Notes under the pieces: model-generated
The model's database searches: none
What the model saw: the letters and a program-made list of their open reading frames with translations, nothing else
Told to the model about the DNA's origin: nothing
Translations under genes and position numbers: made by a program
In this document: positions 62,844 through 64,000 of the stretch, piece by piece
Layout: each line of letters opens with the position of its first letter
Numbering within the stretch: the stretch's first letter is position 1
Assembly (NCBI RefSeq): GCF_004364125.1
Contig: NZ_SNZV01000007.1
Coordinates: 248,001-312,000 of the forward strand
Direction: 5' to 3'
Length of the DNA: 64,000 bases
Origin: Sphingobacterium paludis
GTDB taxonomy: Bacteria; Bacteroidota; Bacteroidia; Sphingobacteriales; Sphingobacteriaceae

Positions 62844-64000
62844 ATGTCCTTAGCAAACAATGCCATGAAAACAACGTTAAATATCGAACCGCGAAAAGTC
62901 AAACGCACAGTAAAAATAGATCGAGCTCTGCTTAATAAATATAGCCATCTATCAAGATTTGAAGGAGAACCTGCAACAGCTGACGAAACAGAAGAAATTG
63001 AAGTTGAGCACTTTGAATTATTAGACAAAGACTTACAGAGAACCATCGAGATATTTGATGAGAGCAAATTTACAAAGGAGGAACAGATAAAGTTCGACAC
63101 ATTATTTTACATGGTCTATAAGTATCGCACCGAAGATTTCCGCAACAGAGTAGCCCGTCACGAGCAAGACCTTTCATTTGGTTTCGAAACGGAACGTGTG
63201 GAGCAACACTACAGCGAAGAAGCAAAAATAAATATTGAAAACCTTTTGAAGCTTCTAAAGATACGCGATACTGGTTATGCTAACTTAAGCGTAATCTTTA
63301 AGATAAACGACGTTAAACGTAAATCAGGCAAAGGAAAAAATCTCATAAATTCTGCTAAAAATGTTGAGTTCACAGATACCTCAACAGCTAAATACATTTC
63401 ATATAAAGCCATTACAAACTTTATGCAGCTATTATCTTACTCCAACAATAAGTACGTAGACGGCTTCTTTTATTTCTGCCGTAACGCTGATACGATAACG
63501 GTCGAAGAAATAGAGAGCGAACTAAGTAAAATAACAACCAATCAAAGGAGTCGAGGAAAGATGCCCGAGCAGTCAAGATTTAGAAACTATCAGAGCTTCT
63601 TGATTAATGTCATACAACAATACACTTACGATGAAAGACTAACAATCTGTAACAAACAGATTAATGTTGGAACGCTTCGACTATTATGCTACCATTTATT
63701 AGCAAAGTTTGGCTTTATCTCCACAGATAAACTAAGCAACAACAAGATAGCTGAAGAAACTTTAGAAGTAAATAAGGATCAAATAGGTGATTTTATAAGA
63801 AACCTAAGCCCTTCTGCTATTACTCATGAAGGAAAGTTAGAACATGTGACCGATTGGGACATTATAGACTATTTACAAAAGTCCTGCTCTGTGTCCGAAC
63901 TAAATGAGAGGTATCCAGATTTTGTGACAAATTTCAACGAGTTTCATAGATGTATAAAAAGCCCCTTGAGAGTATCATTGAACGATAGTAACGAAACCAT
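62844..64000 (+). CDS. Unfinished ORF of the integrative element, function unknown
   Basis: Open from ATG 62844 (or ATG 62865) to the window end with no stop, at least 385 residues. The part that can be read is hydrophilic and largely helical: LLNKYSHLSRFEGEPATAD, RVARHEQDLSFGFE, SAKNVEFTDTSTAKYISYKA, NNKYVDGFFYFCRNAD, RLLCYHLLAKFGFI. No signal peptide, membrane segment or catalytic motif is seen, and I do not recognise the family. Such a protein beside an integrase could be element cargo, a recombination accessory or a defence component. The 3' end lies outside the window. Confidence 0.7.
   Translation, partial: MSLANNAMKTTLNIEPRKVKRTVKIDRALLNKYSHLSRFEGEPATADETEEIEVEHFELLDKDLQRTIEIFDESKFTKEEQIKFDTLFYMVYKYRTEDFRNRVARHEQDLSFGFETERVEQHYSEEAKINIENLLKLLKIRDTGYANLSVIFKINDVKRKSGKGKNLINSAKNVEFTDTSTAKYISYKAITNFMQLLSYSNNKYVDGFFYFCRNADTITVEEIESELSKITTNQRSRGKMPEQSRFRNYQSFLINVIQQYTYDERLTICNKQINVGTLRLLCYHLLAKFGFISTDKLSNNKIAEETLEVNKDQIGDFIRNLSPSAITHEGKLEHVTDWDIIDYLQKSCSVSELNERYPDFVTNFNEFHRCIKSPLRVSLNDSNET

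Noticed and set aside
62771-63100. Minus-strand 109-residue ORF
   Set aside because: Antisense to the open frame from 62844, which has better codon structure and continues to the window end.

Overview
The window comes from a Bacteroidota chromosome, most likely Sphingobacteriaceae (Sphingobacterium, Parapedobacter or a relative). The evidence is a SusC/SusD pair, many lipoproteins with short leaders, TAnnTTTG-type -7 promoter boxes, FabV, AsnA, a DUF5686 protein, GLPGLI/PNGase-type secreted proteins and weak ribosome binding sites. Assignments rest on reading motifs and remembered families; no search was run.

Layout. 418-9647: a polysaccharide utilisation locus (SusC, SusD, two surface glycan-binding-type lipoproteins, and a GH43 enzyme that shares a C-terminal discoidin-like module with the lipoprotein before it), followed by a stand-alone REC-AraC regulator and an enolase-superfamily enzyme. 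12070-16406: a Pr6Pr membrane protein and a copper-handling operon (Cys-rich secreted protein, HMA-DUF3347 protein, multicopper oxidase). 16751-26200: a minus-strand DeoR - Gfo/Idh - HEAT/DUF1080 operon divergent from glpD-glpK-glpF. 26416-33283: an Rpn-type nuclease with a decayed partial copy, a 48-aa conserved-looking small protein, MscS, cysteine desulfurase, HesB/IscA, AsnA, a lipoprotein and FabV. 33376-39061: a PNGase F-type deglycosylase, an 800-bp repeat region, DoxX, an aldo/keto reductase and an RluA-family pseudouridine synthase. 39223-49645: a DUF5686 outer-membrane protein and then a Crp/Fnr regulator leading a same-strand island of VOC, SRPBCC, DUF1801, DUF6157, DUF1697 and NTF2-like small proteins. 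49680-61357: a mannose/N-glycan locus (two GH92 proteins, an alpha-toroid glycosidase, a sugar porter, a ManA fusion) with a GntR/UTRA regulator. 61436-64000: a truncated tRNA-His, a tyrosine integrase and an unfinished ORF, which is the left edge of an integrated element.

How it fits together. The most coherent system is the GH92/ManA/GntR locus. Three 18-bp sites fitting TGT-N4-ACATAT-R-AACA lie in the promoters of both outward-facing GH genes and of manA, each overlapping the -7 box, and a fourth palindrome overlaps the -7 box of gntR. Both GH92 proteins carry Gln where typical members have Glu in the GNEPS motif. This substitution has been linked to cleavage of mannosyl-phosphate caps. 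Together with ManA and the PNGase at 33 kb this suggests a route for (phospho)mannose N-glycans that lacks its own SusCD pair.

Other non-genic structure: a composite repeat present in opposite orientations at 16.45-16.69 kb and 35.5-35.84 kb, a six-unit tandem array next to the second copy, and an in-frame 12-bp minisatellite inside the Rpn gene.
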